From assembly GCA_005880615.1 (NCBI GenBank), contig VBID01000134.1, positions 1-36,503 on the forward strand: a stretch of DNA of 36,503 nucleotides, read 5' to 3'. A program made the translations under genes and the position numbers. This document shows, in pieces, positions 21,458-30,217 of this stretch. The notes under the pieces are model-generated. The model had not been told where the DNA came from, did no database searches, and saw only the letters and a program-made list of their open reading frames with translations. This DNA comes from Chloroflexota bacterium. Lineage in GTDB: Bacteria > Chloroflexota > Dormibacteria > CF-121. Positions within the stretch are counted from its first letter, which is position 1, and each line of letters starts with the position of its first letter.

Positions 21458-22168
21458 CTAGGTCGCCTTGCCGGCGCTGGTAAAGCGGTATCCGATGCCG
21501 GGCACGGCGAGGATGAAGAACGGATGGGCGGCGTCCGACTCGATCTTCCTACGGAGGTTGCGGATGTGCACGTCGATCACCCGGGTTTCGATCGGATACT
21601 CGTAGCCCCAGACGTGATTCAGGATCTTCTCTCGGGAGAGCACCTTGCCCGCATTGGAGGCCAGGAAGGCCAGCAGATCGAACTCGGTGTGGGTGAGCAC
21701 CACCTCCTGCGAATCGCGGAAGACCCGCCGCTCATTGAGGTCGATGACCAGGTCCTTGAACTCCAGGCGGCCCTGGTTGATGGCTTCCTCTTCCTGGCGC
21801 GCCTTGCGTAGGTGGGCCGCGATGCGGGCCAGCAGCTCCCGCGTCCGGAATGGTTTGGTGATGTAATCGTCGGCGCCGATCTCCAGGCCCACCACGATGT
21901 CGATCTCCTCCGTCTTAGCGCTCAGGATGATGATTGGGATACGGATGCCGGCCTTGCGAATATCGCGGCACACATCGAAGCCGGAGACGTCCGGTAGCAT
22001 GATGTCCAGCAGCACCAGGTCGGGCTTGCTGACGTCCACCTTGCGCAGGGCTTCGGAACCAGTCTCGGCTTCGATCACCTCATAGCCTTCCTTCTCGCAG
22101 GCCAGGCGAATGGCTTTGCGGATCATCGCCTCGTCGTCCACTACCAGGATCTTTTTGGCGGCTGGCAT
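21458..22168 (-). CDS. OmpR/PhoB-family response regulator
   Basis: A 236-residue DNA-binding response regulator. Receiver domain 6-120: acidic pocket VVDDE (9-13), phospho-acceptor Asp55 (LVLLD), Ser83 and Lys105 (ITKPF). A winged-helix DNA-binding domain (about 133-232) has the motifs TEFDLLAFLASNAGKVLSRE and VIDVHIRNLRRKI, GIGYRF. All phosphorylation residues are intact. ATG 22168 overlaps the kinase stop by one base (TGATG), so the two are made together and form a cognate pair. Its targets cannot be read here; autoregulation of the femAB-containing operon is a reasonable guess. Confidence 0.93.
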   Translation of the reverse strand: MPAAKKILVVDDEAMIRKAIRLACEKEGYEVIEAETGSEALRKVDVSKPDLVLLDIMLPDVSGFDVCRDIRKAGIRIPIIILSAKTEEIDIVVGLEIGADDYITKPFRTRELLARIAAHLRKARQEEEAINQGRLEFKDLVIDLNERRVFRDSQEVVLTHTEFDLLAFLASNAGKVLSREKILNHVWGYEYPIETRVIDVHIRNLRRKIESDAAHPFFILAVPGIGYRFTSAGKAT

Positions 22169-23298
22169 CAGGACGCCGCGACGGCCGCCCGCCGGCGGGC
22201 CCGGTCGGCCTGCACCCGCGGCAGCGAAATGGTGAAGACGCTCCCCTTCCCGTACTGGCTGCGCACGTCCACGTGCCCGCCCAGCATATCGACCAGGCTG
22301 CGGACGATGTAGAGGCCCAGGCCCGTGCCGGGAATGCGACGGACGACGGGGTCCTCCGCGCGGTAGAACTTGTGAAAGACTCGCGGTAGGTCTTCCGACC
22401 GGATGCCAACGCCCTGATCACGGACCCCGAAGTGCACTTGCTCGCGGTCCGCGGTGACCGACAGTTCCACGGGGCTGCCGTCGGGCGAGTACTTGATGGC
22501 GTTGGTCAGGAGGTTGACCAGGATCTGATGCAGCTTCTGCGACTGGCCGAACACCGGCGGCAGTGCTGCCGGGACCGAGCGTCGGAGCGGCCGCTGCTGC
22601 AGCAGGGGCCGCACCTCCTCGCACGCGTGATCGATCACCGGCCCCACCTCGACGCTGGAGAGCTCGATTGACATCCGGCCGGCATCGATCCGGCTGACGT
22701 CCAGCAGGTCGGCGATCAGCCGCTCCATCCGGTTGACCTGGCCGTGCAGGTCCTGCAGCAGTTCGCGCCGCTGCGGTTCGGTCAGGTCGAAGTCGAGCAG
22801 GAGTTCGCTCAATCCTTTGAGCGTGGTGACCGGGGTCTTCAGCTCGTGCGAGGCGGCCAGCATCAACGCATCCTTCGCCTGGATGATTTCCAGCTCGGGG
22901 GTGACGTCATGGATGGCTACCAGCACGGCCGCCACGTCGTTGCCGTCTCGAATGGGCGCCACGCTGTAGGAGACACGGACTGGTTCGTCACTCGTCCGGA
23001 AGCGGAACAGGTAGGCAAAGTGGGTATCGACCGCCTTGCCCTGGCGTAAGGCCCGGCGCAGCGGCCCGTTGGCGGCGCACAGGTTTACGCCCGTCTCCGT
23101 CCGGACTTCCAGGACATCCGCCGCCGGCCGGCCTCTCGCCTCCGCCCGACTCCAGCCGGTCAGGCGCTCGGCGGCGTGGTTCAGGCCGACCACGCTTGAC
23201 TCCCGGTCGACGATGACCAGGGCCTGCAGCGACTGCTCGAAGGCGTTCGATCGCAGGGCTCGGTCGGTGGATCGTCGGGTTCGATCCCCCCTTAACAT
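22168..23298 (-). CDS. PAS-domain sensor histidine kinase
   Basis: A 376-residue kinase with no membrane segment, so the sensor is cytoplasmic. A PAS domain (about 17-135: FEQSLQALVIVDRESSVVGLN, ERLTGWSRAEARGRPAADVL) is followed by HisKA with ASHELKTPVTTLKGL (phospho-His151). A HATPase domain has the N box LVNLLTNAIKYSP (260-272), VRDQGVGI and GTGLGLYIV. Catalytic residues are intact. It starts 3 bases after the upstream FemAB stop and overlaps the response regulator by one base. The ligand or redox signal sensed by the PAS domain is unknown. Confidence 0.92.
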   Translation of the reverse strand: MLRGDRTRRSTDRALRSNAFEQSLQALVIVDRESSVVGLNHAAERLTGWSRAEARGRPAADVLEVRTETGVNLCAANGPLRRALRQGKAVDTHFAYLFRFRTSDEPVRVSYSVAPIRDGNDVAAVLVAIHDVTPELEIIQAKDALMLAASHELKTPVTTLKGLSELLLDFDLTEPQRRELLQDLHGQVNRMERLIADLLDVSRIDAGRMSIELSSVEVGPVIDHACEEVRPLLQQRPLRRSVPAALPPVFGQSQKLHQILVNLLTNAIKYSPDGSPVELSVTADREQVHFGVRDQGVGIRSEDLPRVFHKFYRAEDPVVRRIPGTGLGLYIVRSLVDMLGGHVDVRSQYGKGSVFTISLPRVQADRARRRAAVAAS

Positions 23299-23301
23299 CT
23301 G

Positions 23302-24306
23302 TTAGCCGAGTATAGATCCCGTCAGCCTCGTCTTCAATTTTCTTAACCGCTTCTCCAGGGCCCAGGCCCGCTGCTGCAGAGCTCGCTGGTAGAGGCCGAG
23401 GTAGCGGATGGTCGATCCGCCAAACCCGGTCTTGAAGCGATACAGCCCGAACCAGGGGTGGTCGGGCGCCGGCTCATCCGGGATCCCCCACCAGTCATAC
23501 ACCTCGCAGCCGAGGGCTTTGAAGTCCAGCATGGCCCACCAGTGGAGGAGATAGTTGGGCATCAAGTCCTTGCCGTCATCCGCCGAGCCGCCGAACAAGT
23601 AGTAGGCGGTACGGCCGAACCGGGAGACCAGGATCCCGGCCAGCAGGGTGCCATCGTGCGACGCCAGGTAGAGGCGAGCCCTTTCGGGACCGAAGAGCTC
23701 GAGCAGGGTGCGGTAGTAGTCCGCGCCGGGGAGATGGATGCGCTGCCGGTGGGCGGTGGCGGCGCTCAGTCGCGCAAACGCGGCCACGTCCTGGCTCTGG
23801 ACAATCGTGACCCCCTTGCGCTCGCTGAGCCCCAGGTTGTATCGCGTCTTGGGCTTGAACGACGCCCGCAGTGCCTCGACTTCCGGCCGCAGGTCGAGCA
23901 GGCTGGTGACCTGCGGTTGCACCGGGGTCCCCGGCGACCACCCGGCGGCGGCGAGCCGGGTCGACCAGTCATCGTCGGGCGGCACCTCGGGCTCGAGGCC
24001 CAGCACCAGCGCCCGCCGCGACCGGGCCCGTTGGGTCAGCACGTCGAGACCTTCGGCGCGGCCGGCAGGCACGATGACCGGTCCTCGCGGCACGTAGCCG
24101 ATGGCCCCGCCCGGCAGCAGGGATGCCGTCAGCTGCAGGGAGCACAGGCCGGCCGCGCCATCGTCGAAGCAGAGCCGCTCCACGTGCCAGCCGAAGCGGG
24201 ATTGCAGCTCGCCCCATCGCCAGCTCTGCAGCAAACTGCCGTGGTGCTGCTCCAGCATGCGGTCCCACTCGGCCGCCCCGTCTGACGTGACCTGGGTCGT
24301 CTTCAC
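23302..24306 (-). CDS. FemAB-family peptidoglycan bridge aminoacyltransferase (second copy)
   Basis: A 334-residue protein of the FemAB/FemX group, which use aminoacyl-tRNA to build the interpeptide bridge on lipid II at the inner face of the membrane. Two GNAT-like halves are visible: HHGSLLQSWRWGELQSRFGW and GYVPRGPVI in the first; FKPKTRYNLGLSERKG, YYLFGGSADDGKDLMPNYLL, and YDWWGIPDE with FKTGFGG in the second. GTG 24306 is chosen because it overlaps the upstream stop (GTGA); an in-frame ATG further upstream lies inside the previous gene. The basic tail (EKRLRKLKTRL) resembles those of other members. It differs enough from its neighbour to have its own amino-acid or position specificity. 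Confidence 0.88.
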   Translation of the reverse strand: MKTTQVTSDGAAEWDRMLEQHHGSLLQSWRWGELQSRFGWHVERLCFDDGAAGLCSLQLTASLLPGGAIGYVPRGPVIVPAGRAEGLDVLTQRARSRRALVLGLEPEVPPDDDWSTRLAAAGWSPGTPVQPQVTSLLDLRPEVEALRASFKPKTRYNLGLSERKGVTIVQSQDVAAFARLSAATAHRQRIHLPGADYYRTLLELFGPERARLYLASHDGTLLAGILVSRFGRTAYYLFGGSADDGKDLMPNYLLHWWAMLDFKALGCEVYDWWGIPDEPAPDHPWFGLYRFKTGFGGSTIRYLGLYQRALQQRAWALEKRLRKLKTRLTGSILG

Positions 24307-25322
24307 ACGAATTCCGGCTGCCCGGCCCGGATGAAGCGCTCGCCCAACCGGAGCGCGGCCGCCAGTGGCTGCCGGATGGGCAGGTCGTATAAGCCGATGT
24401 AGCGGATCAGCTCGCCATTGAAGCGCGTCTTGAAGATGTAATAGCCATACCCGGGATGCTCGGGCGTCGGATCCAGCGGCACCCCCCACATGTCATAGCG
24501 GATGCAACCGCGCAGCTGCGCGTCCTGGATCGCCCGCCAGTGCAACAGGTAGCCGGGCTTGAGGTCGCCATCCAGGCGCGTGCCACCGTACAGGTAGGTC
24601 AGCGTGGTGCCGAACACGAGCATCACCGCGCCGGCCACCAGCTCTCCCTGATGGCGCGCCAGATAGACCGCCACTTGGCCGCGCTCCGCGAACGCCCGCA
24701 GCAGGGCTCGATAGTACGAGAGCGGCCGGATGACGAAGTGACGGCGGTCGGCGCTGGCACGCAGCACGTCATAAAACACGTCCATGGCAGCATCGCTGTC
24801 GGAAGCCTCGACGCTGATACCCTGTCGCTCGCCGGCGCGGATGTTCCGTCGGGTGGACTCCTTCATCCGCAGCAGGGCCGCGTCGCCACCGCTGATGTCG
24901 ACCACCCAGGTTGCCTGGTGCTGGATGGCGCGACGGCTGAGTCGGCCACCGAGCTGCGCCATGATGGCGCGGTCCTCGGCGGCGGTCCACGCAGGATCCA
25001 CCTTGAGGACGATACCCCCGTCGTCTTTGAGCGCGGTCTGCAGGGCCGCGAACAGGGCGGGCCACTCCTGTGGGCGGCCGTTCAGCACCGGGCCACGCGG
25101 GGCATAGTGCAGGGCCAACCCACCGGGGAGGGCCCGCCGGAGCACCGAAATCGCGCCGACCGGGAGGCCGGCACCGGCAGTCCATAGGAATCGACGCACA
25201 GACCAGCCGGTGGTGGCCTTGAGCACACCCCATCCCCAGGCCTGGAGGGGCGTACTATCCGACACGGCCGAGACGAATGCATCCCACGTCCCGGCATCGC
25301 GGCACTCAATCAGCGCTGGCAT
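24303..25322 (-). CDS. FemAB-family peptidoglycan bridge aminoacyltransferase (first copy)
   Basis: A 339-residue protein of the same family as the next gene: STPLQAWGWGVLKATTGW, HYAPRGPVL, MKESTRRNIRAGERQG, TYLYGGTRLDGDLKPGYLL, YDMWGVPLDPTPEHPGYG, FKTRFNGELIRYIG. It is expected to add an amino acid to lipid II using charged tRNA. ATG 25322 is the first codon of the operon femAB-femAB-kinase-regulator-SDR. A 114-base gap separates it from the divergent DUF4388 gene and should hold both promoters; I cannot place them firmly. FemAB proteins usually occur where the wall has an interpeptide bridge. Confidence 0.88.
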   Translation of the reverse strand: MPALIECRDAGTWDAFVSAVSDSTPLQAWGWGVLKATTGWSVRRFLWTAGAGLPVGAISVLRRALPGGLALHYAPRGPVLNGRPQEWPALFAALQTALKDDGGIVLKVDPAWTAAEDRAIMAQLGGRLSRRAIQHQATWVVDISGGDAALLRMKESTRRNIRAGERQGISVEASDSDAAMDVFYDVLRASADRRHFVIRPLSYYRALLRAFAERGQVAVYLARHQGELVAGAVMLVFGTTLTYLYGGTRLDGDLKPGYLLHWRAIQDAQLRGCIRYDMWGVPLDPTPEHPGYGYYIFKTRFNGELIRYIGLYDLPIRQPLAAALRLGERFIRAGQPEFV

Positions 25323-25436
25323 GCCCCCAGATTAGTCAGATCGGTTGAATTGGGCCACGCGGGGTCACTCGGGGTTTGCCTGATCTCAATTTGGCCTGTG
25401 CTAACATGGGGAAAATTCCGGGGCGGCGGGAGGCTT

Positions 25437-26882
25437 TTGGACACCAAGGAGCAAACGCCGAAACTCTTCGACAATCGCGGGTCCCTGGAGCAGATGCCGC
25501 TGGCAAATCTCCTGCAGTCGATGCAGGCGCAGCGGGCGACAGGGACGCTACAGGTGCGACAGGGAAGTGAGACCTTTGCGCTCTTCTTCCTTTTCGGCCA
25601 TCTTTTCCATGCCTACGGCGACGGCACCCAAGGCGAAGAAGCGGTCTTTGTGCCGCTGACCTGGCAGCACGGTGACTACACGTTCGATCCCAAGTCCAAG
25701 CTACCGGCCGAGGAGACGATCAAGGCTTCGACGGCCGACATCCTGGCTGAAGCGGAGCGGCGCGGGCTGGCCCCCTCCAACTCCGGTTCCGCCGACCGGG
25801 CAGTGCCAACGATGACGGCCTCGACGCCGACGACCACCGCCAAGGCTCCGACACCGGTGGCGCCCAACAACAGCCCGCCCGCGCCGGCGACCGAGACGTC
25901 GGTCTCGGCCACGGAGCTCTACCCCCTGCCGGTAGGGAGGCTCGTCTACGAATCCTTGAAGACGGCCTTTGTCGATTTCCCCAAGCTGCTTCGCTCCCTG
26001 AGCGCCGACCGGCTCACCGGATATCTGCGATTAACCGGGCAAGCGTCTCGCGGCATGATCCTGTTCTACCAGGGCAGCCTGATCGAAAGCTTCTACGACG
26101 GCGGCGCAGTGGTGACCACCGGCCGCACGGCATTCACGCTCTACAAGAACGACGTGGATCGCGGCGAAGGGACGATGGATGTGATCGATCTCTCGCCCGA
26201 AGTCGTCACCGCCATCTACCAGCTCTTGACCGCGCCCACCATCCTGCAGGGCCTGCTGGCCCGGTTTGTCGATGTGAAGGCGTTGCTCGAGTACCTGCAG
26301 GAAGAGCAGTTGCATGGCAGCCTGCTGGCGCGGGCCCCCGATGAGATGGGGATCATCATGCTGCGGGGCGGCCACCTGCTGGGGGCCTTCACCCGCAGCC
26401 AGCCCCAGCTCTCACCGCAGGCAGATGTCGTCCTCGCGCTGTGCAAGGACCCGCGGACGCGGATCGAGGTCAAAGCCGTGGCCGACCTGGAGGAGCCGTC
26501 ATCGGTCAACCTGGAGGACATGCTGACCAGCCCGGCGATGGCCCACCAGTCCGCCCGGACCGCCCCGTCGCCGCCGCCGGTCGCGCAGAGACCGGCCTAT
26601 GCGCCTGGCCCGCCCGCACCCCAGCACGCACCGCCCCCCGTCCAGGCCGAAACCGATGTGGACTGGGAAGGACTGATGAACCAGCTCTATGCGCTGGCCG
26701 ATGAGTCCCTCGGCAACCGCGCCAAGAAGGTGAAGGAGATGCTGGCGTCAACGGAGCCGCACCTCGACGCCCTGGACCGAACCATCGACCGGATCTCGCA
26801 AACGTCCATCATGTTCGTCGACCCTGCCCGGCTCGCCAACCTGGCCGACCAGATGCGCCAGGTCCTTGAGGCTGAGCGCTAG
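25437..26882 (+). CDS. DUF4388 domain-containing protein
   Basis: A 481-residue soluble protein with two copies of a DUF4388/PATAN-like fold. The first is at about 10-105 (GSLEQMPLANLLQSMQAQRATGTLQV, LFFLFGHLFHAYGD), then a Pro/Thr/Ala-rich linker (about 110-160). The second is at about 170-375 (FPKLLRSLSADRLTGYLRL, GMILFYQGSLIESFYDGG). Another Pro-rich linker leads to a C-terminal helical part (WEGLMNQLYALADESLG, PARLANLADQMRQVLEAE). DUF4388 proteins occur with signalling and motility systems; a scaffold role is inferred. TTG 25437 follows GGGAGG at good spacing. Upstream codons in frame lack family similarity. Confidence 0.82.
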   Translation: MDTKEQTPKLFDNRGSLEQMPLANLLQSMQAQRATGTLQVRQGSETFALFFLFGHLFHAYGDGTQGEEAVFVPLTWQHGDYTFDPKSKLPAEETIKASTADILAEAERRGLAPSNSGSADRAVPTMTASTPTTTAKAPTPVAPNNSPPAPATETSVSATELYPLPVGRLVYESLKTAFVDFPKLLRSLSADRLTGYLRLTGQASRGMILFYQGSLIESFYDGGAVVTTGRTAFTLYKNDVDRGEGTMDVIDLSPEVVTAIYQLLTAPTILQGLLARFVDVKALLEYLQEEQLHGSLLARAPDEMGIIMLRGGHLLGAFTRSQPQLSPQADVVLALCKDPRTRIEVKAVADLEEPSSVNLEDMLTSPAMAHQSARTAPSPPPVAQRPAYAPGPPAPQHAPPPVQAETDVDWEGLMNQLYALADESLGNRAKKVKEMLASTEPHLDALDRTIDRISQTSIMFVDPARLANLADQMRQVLEAER

Positions 26883-26968
26883 CCCGACCTCGAGGGCCAA
26901 CCCCGACTTCAGGCGAGCCCGTTCGGATTTTCGCCATCCGCCCACGGGCGCGAAATTCTAAAGCCGGC

Positions 26969-27164
26969 TAGTGTCCCGGATCGGAAGTTCATTGAGAAAG
27001 TCGCGGCCTCGGCGGCCGGTGCCAAGGCAGGGGTGGCGGAAGGAGGAGCCTATCCGGTGATAGGTGACGACTTTCGCCGGGCCCCCTAACGCCGGCATCA
27101 GCGCCACAGGCGCCCGGCCGCCCAGGCCGATGAATTTCCAACGAATTTCTGATCCGGGACACTA
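26969..27164. mobile_element. MITE of about 192 bp with TA target duplication (IS630/Tc1-mariner type)
   Basis: The ends at 26971 and 27162 form long inverted repeats: both read GTGTCCCGGATC inward, then match at GAA, TTC and TTG with three transitions. A second matched block (GGCC-T-GGCGGCCGG, 14 of 15) lies exactly 34 bases in from each end (27005-27019 and 27114-27128), so the inverted repeats span about 49 bp. Both ends abut TA within CTAG, the target form of IS630-family elements. The interior has no open frame of note, so any movement would need a transposase from elsewhere. It fills nearly all of the 296-base gap between the DUF4388 and lipoprotein genes and ends 14 bases before the latter's ATG. 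Confidence 0.78.
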
Positions 27165-27178
27165 GCTAAGCTCATGCC

Positions 27179-28876
27179 ATGGACGATCGAGGGGTTCCCT
27201 TCCTCCTGGCGACATTTCTGCTGACGGCCGCGCTGGCGGCCTGCTCCGCGGATCCGCCCAAGATCGTCAGCATCGATCCGAGTCGGGGAGCCGGCGATGT
27301 GCCGACCAACCAGGACATCCGGGTCGAGTTCGACCGCCCGATGGACCATGCGTCGGTGGAGGGGCGGTTCGAGCTCAAACCGGCGCTGCCGGGCTGTGCG
27401 GTCTCGGCTCGCTGCCGCTTCGTCTGGAATCGGAACGCGCTGATCTTCACCCACAAAAGCGTGAACCTGGATCCGGCCACCACCTACACGGTGGCCCTGC
27501 ATGGCGGCTACGCCGACCTCAGCGGCCGACACGACAGCTTTGAGCGGTCATGGACGTTTACCACCGAAAGCCGGCCCACCCTGCAGCGCATCGACCCCGG
27601 CAACCGCGCGACCGGCGTCGCACCCGACCGCAATATCCTGCTCAGCTTCAACCGCGCCATGGACCCCACCACGATCCAGGCTGCTGTCCGGATCGACCCC
27701 GATATCCCCTTCCTCCTTCGGCAGCGCCCAGGGGACAGTGCCCAGTTCGACATCGTGCCGCTGGCCCTACTCCAGCCCAACACGCAGTACACGGTATCTA
27801 TCGAAGGCGCGCTGGACATGCATCAGAACGCGATGGTCGGCCGGGTAGAGAGCCGCTTTCGCACCGGGGCCCAGTCGCTGGCCCGCAAGCTCGGCTACCT
27901 GATGGGCGAGCGCGGACAGCCCGCCTTTGGCGTGGCGGTGGTGGATCCGCACCCGGACTCCTTCCTCGAGGAGTCAACTCCCAAGCAGGTGTTCACCCTG
28001 TCCGACACCGAGCGGGCCTCGACGAGCCTCCTGGGGTTCGATTGGGCGCCCGATGGCCAGCAGCTGGTGGTGATCGAGAACACGATTGGCGCCTTGGAGG
28101 GCCGCGTCCTGATCGTGACGGTCGCCACCGGGGAAACCCAGGACCTGCGGGTGGAGGCCAGCTCTGTGTACTGGACGCCGGACGGCACCAGCATCGTCTA
28201 CCTCTCGCGCAACCGCCTGCGCCAGTATCAGCTGGCCGGGGCCCACGACCGGCCGCTGGTGGACGATCTGCCGGTGCGAGCTCCGGTGACCTTTAGCCCG
28301 GATGGAAAATTTCTCGCCTTCGCGGCCGAGGACCCACCCGGCACGCCCCGGCTCTTTATCTACAACCTCGACCTGCGATCCCGGTACCCGCCACCCGGGC
28401 TCACCGATCCGGCCGACCAGCCCTCTTGGTCGGCGGATGGGACCAAGCTCGCCTTCCGACGGATGGCAGCCCAGGGCCCAGAGACCTGGATCTACGACCT
28501 GACGGCCAGCGGCACGGGCACCTACTTCCGAGCGGCCGCCCTGGATGCCCGCGCGATCACCTGGTTGAACGACAACGGGACCATCGTGATCGCGGTCGGC
28601 GATGGCGCGACCAGCATGCTGTATCGGGTCAACATCTTCGCCTCCCAGGAGGCGGGTGGTGTGAGCAAGGTAACCGGGACCGCAGACGCGCCCAACGGCA
28701 GCGCCCCGGACGCGCCCCTCTACGACCGCCGGATCGGCTACGTGGCGACCATCGACGGCGTGCCGCAGATCTGCGTCATGAACGCCGATGGGTCGCGGCC
28801 CCAGCAGCTCACCCGATGGGCGGCCAACTTCCCCTACACCGGTTTCGCTCCCAGCTGGAATCCCGCCGGCCAGTAG
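27179..28876 (+). CDS. Lipoprotein with two Ig-like domains and a TolB-like beta-propeller
   Basis: A 565-residue exported protein. The signal peptide ends in a lipobox AALAAC (Cys22). Two bacterial Ig-like (Big_5-type) domains follow: about 28-112 (IVSIDPSRGAGDVPTNQDIRV, FDRPMD) and 115-213 (LQRIDPGNRATGVAPDRNILL, FNRAMD). The remaining part (about 215-565) has propeller blades of the PD40 type (FDWAPDGQQLVVIE, VTFSPDGKFLAFAAED, PSWSADGTKLAFRRM, ICVMNADGSRPQQLTRW). It is likely an extracellular structural or binding protein. No good ribosome-binding site precedes ATG 27179, and the MITE ends just upstream, so the element probably replaced the native leader. The stop lies 7 bases from the convergent MFS gene's stop. 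Confidence 0.84.
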   Translation: MDDRGVPFLLATFLLTAALAACSADPPKIVSIDPSRGAGDVPTNQDIRVEFDRPMDHASVEGRFELKPALPGCAVSARCRFVWNRNALIFTHKSVNLDPATTYTVALHGGYADLSGRHDSFERSWTFTTESRPTLQRIDPGNRATGVAPDRNILLSFNRAMDPTTIQAAVRIDPDIPFLLRQRPGDSAQFDIVPLALLQPNTQYTVSIEGALDMHQNAMVGRVESRFRTGAQSLARKLGYLMGERGQPAFGVAVVDPHPDSFLEESTPKQVFTLSDTERASTSLLGFDWAPDGQQLVVIENTIGALEGRVLIVTVATGETQDLRVEASSVYWTPDGTSIVYLSRNRLRQYQLAGAHDRPLVDDLPVRAPVTFSPDGKFLAFAAEDPPGTPRLFIYNLDLRSRYPPPGLTDPADQPSWSADGTKLAFRRMAAQGPETWIYDLTASGTGTYFRAAALDARAITWLNDNGTIVIAVGDGATSMLYRVNIFASQEAGGVSKVTGTADAPNGSAPDAPLYDRRIGYVATIDGVPQICVMNADGSRPQQLTRWAANFPYTGFAPSWNPAGQ

Positions 28877-28883
28877 CGCTCGC

Positions 28884-30158
28884 TTAAGCGGCTTTGCTAG
28901 CCGGCTCCTCCCGCCCGGGCGCCACCGACGGCGCCGGCCGGGGGCCTGTTACGGCTTGGGGACGGAGTGCCGCCGCGGCCAGCACCGTGGCCACCAATGC
29001 GGCTCCCATCAGGGCCGCCGATGTCCAGAATGCCAGCCTGGGCTCCACCCCGTACAGCCAGCCTCCGATGGGCGATGCCACGGCGGCCGCCACGCCCGTC
29101 ACCAGGGCAAACAGGCCGTATCCCTTGGCCAGCGCCCGGCTCGGCAGGGCCTCCCCCACCAGGGCGGTCATGACCTGCCGGAAGGACCAGAACGCGCCGC
29201 GCAGGAAGAAGGCGACCGCAATGATGGGGAACGCGCCGGCCGACAGTAACAGAATGGCGGACGCGATGAACGCCGCCTCGAAGCCGAGCACGACCACCAT
29301 GGGCCCCACCGCGCCACGCAACCGGCTGAGGGCGAGGCCGATGAAAACGGACCCGAGATAGAAGACCGCCATCAGCATCCCGATGGTCAGGTCGTCCGCG
29401 TGCAGCACCTCCCGGGCATAGAGGGTGGTGAACGTCCAGGGGATGAAGATGATGACGGTGACCGCTGAGAACAAGGCGACCCCGACCACGTACGGACGAA
29501 ACCGGAGCAGATCACGGTAGGCGACCCGGACGGTGGCATCGGGCGGCAGCGTCTTTCGCGGCAGGTTGGCCACGCAGGCGGCCGCCGCGACGAAGAGGAG
29601 GAAGGCGCCCGCAAACAGCCAGCGAATCCCGATCATCTGGGCCAGCCAGCCGCATGCCACGGTGGCCACGATCAGGCCCAGGGAGAAGGCCGAGACGACG
29701 GTCGTCATCACGAAGCTGATGCGGTCCCTCGGCACCTCCAGCGTCAGGTAGACATTGATCGCCGGCGTATTGCAGACCGCCACCCCCAGGAAGACCGTCC
29801 CGATGGCGGTGAGGCGCCAGTCGGGCGCGAGGGCGAACAGGAGCGGCGCCGGGAGCGTCAATAGCCAGCCCCAGAAGATGGTCCTGCGCAGGTGATACTG
29901 TTCCGCCAGCCAGGTGCCCGGGAGCATGGACAGGGTGCCGAGGACCAGCCCCAGCGCCCCGATCAGGCCGATCTCCACCGCGGTCGCCCCCAGCTGACGC
30001 TGAAAGATGGGGCCGAAGACGACAAAGGGCGCGGTGCCGAGGCCGCTCAGTCCCTGGGCCGCGAAGATTTGCCACCCGCCCCGATCCACCCCCAGCCCCG
30101 GCGCGCGCGGCGTGCGCGGCACCACCGGCGGTTCCGAAGATGGGACGGCCCGGACCAC
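28884..30158 (-). CDS. MFS transporter, third gene of the tetR-mmpL operon
   Basis: A 424-residue protein with about 12 membrane segments. TM1 begins at GWQIFAAQGLSGLGTAPFVV; LLGTLSMLPGTWLAEQYHLRRTIF stands at the loop 2-3 position. A charged central loop (PRKTLPPDATVRVAYRDLLRFRP) separates the halves, and the C-terminal tail is polar. GTG 30158 is the first acceptable start after the mmpL stop; GTG 30125 or 30122 are alternatives, and none has a good ribosome-binding site. The 59-base gap and shared strand suggest co-transcription with tetR-mmpL, which favours drug or lipid export. The substrate is unknown. Confidence 0.82.
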   Translation of the reverse strand: MVRAVPSSEPPVVPRTPRAPGLGVDRGGWQIFAAQGLSGLGTAPFVVFGPIFQRQLGATAVEIGLIGALGLVLGTLSMLPGTWLAEQYHLRRTIFWGWLLTLPAPLLFALAPDWRLTAIGTVFLGVAVCNTPAINVYLTLEVPRDRISFVMTTVVSAFSLGLIVATVACGWLAQMIGIRWLFAGAFLLFVAAAACVANLPRKTLPPDATVRVAYRDLLRFRPYVVGVALFSAVTVIIFIPWTFTTLYAREVLHADDLTIGMLMAVFYLGSVFIGLALSRLRGAVGPMVVVLGFEAAFIASAILLLSAGAFPIIAVAFFLRGAFWSFRQVMTALVGEALPSRALAKGYGLFALVTGVAAAVASPIGGWLYGVEPRLAFWTSAALMGAALVATVLAAAALRPQAVTGPRPAPSVAPGREEPASKAA

Positions 30159-30217
30159 ATCGGTATATCGCGTTGGGTGGATGAAAGTTTGCCGGGCCCC
30201 GGGCCCGTTAGGTTCGG

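Noticed and set aside
25376-25407. Possible promoter TTGCCT ... TAACAT ahead of the DUF4388 gene
   Set aside because: The spacing between the boxes is 20 bases, too far from the 16-18 optimum to support a call.
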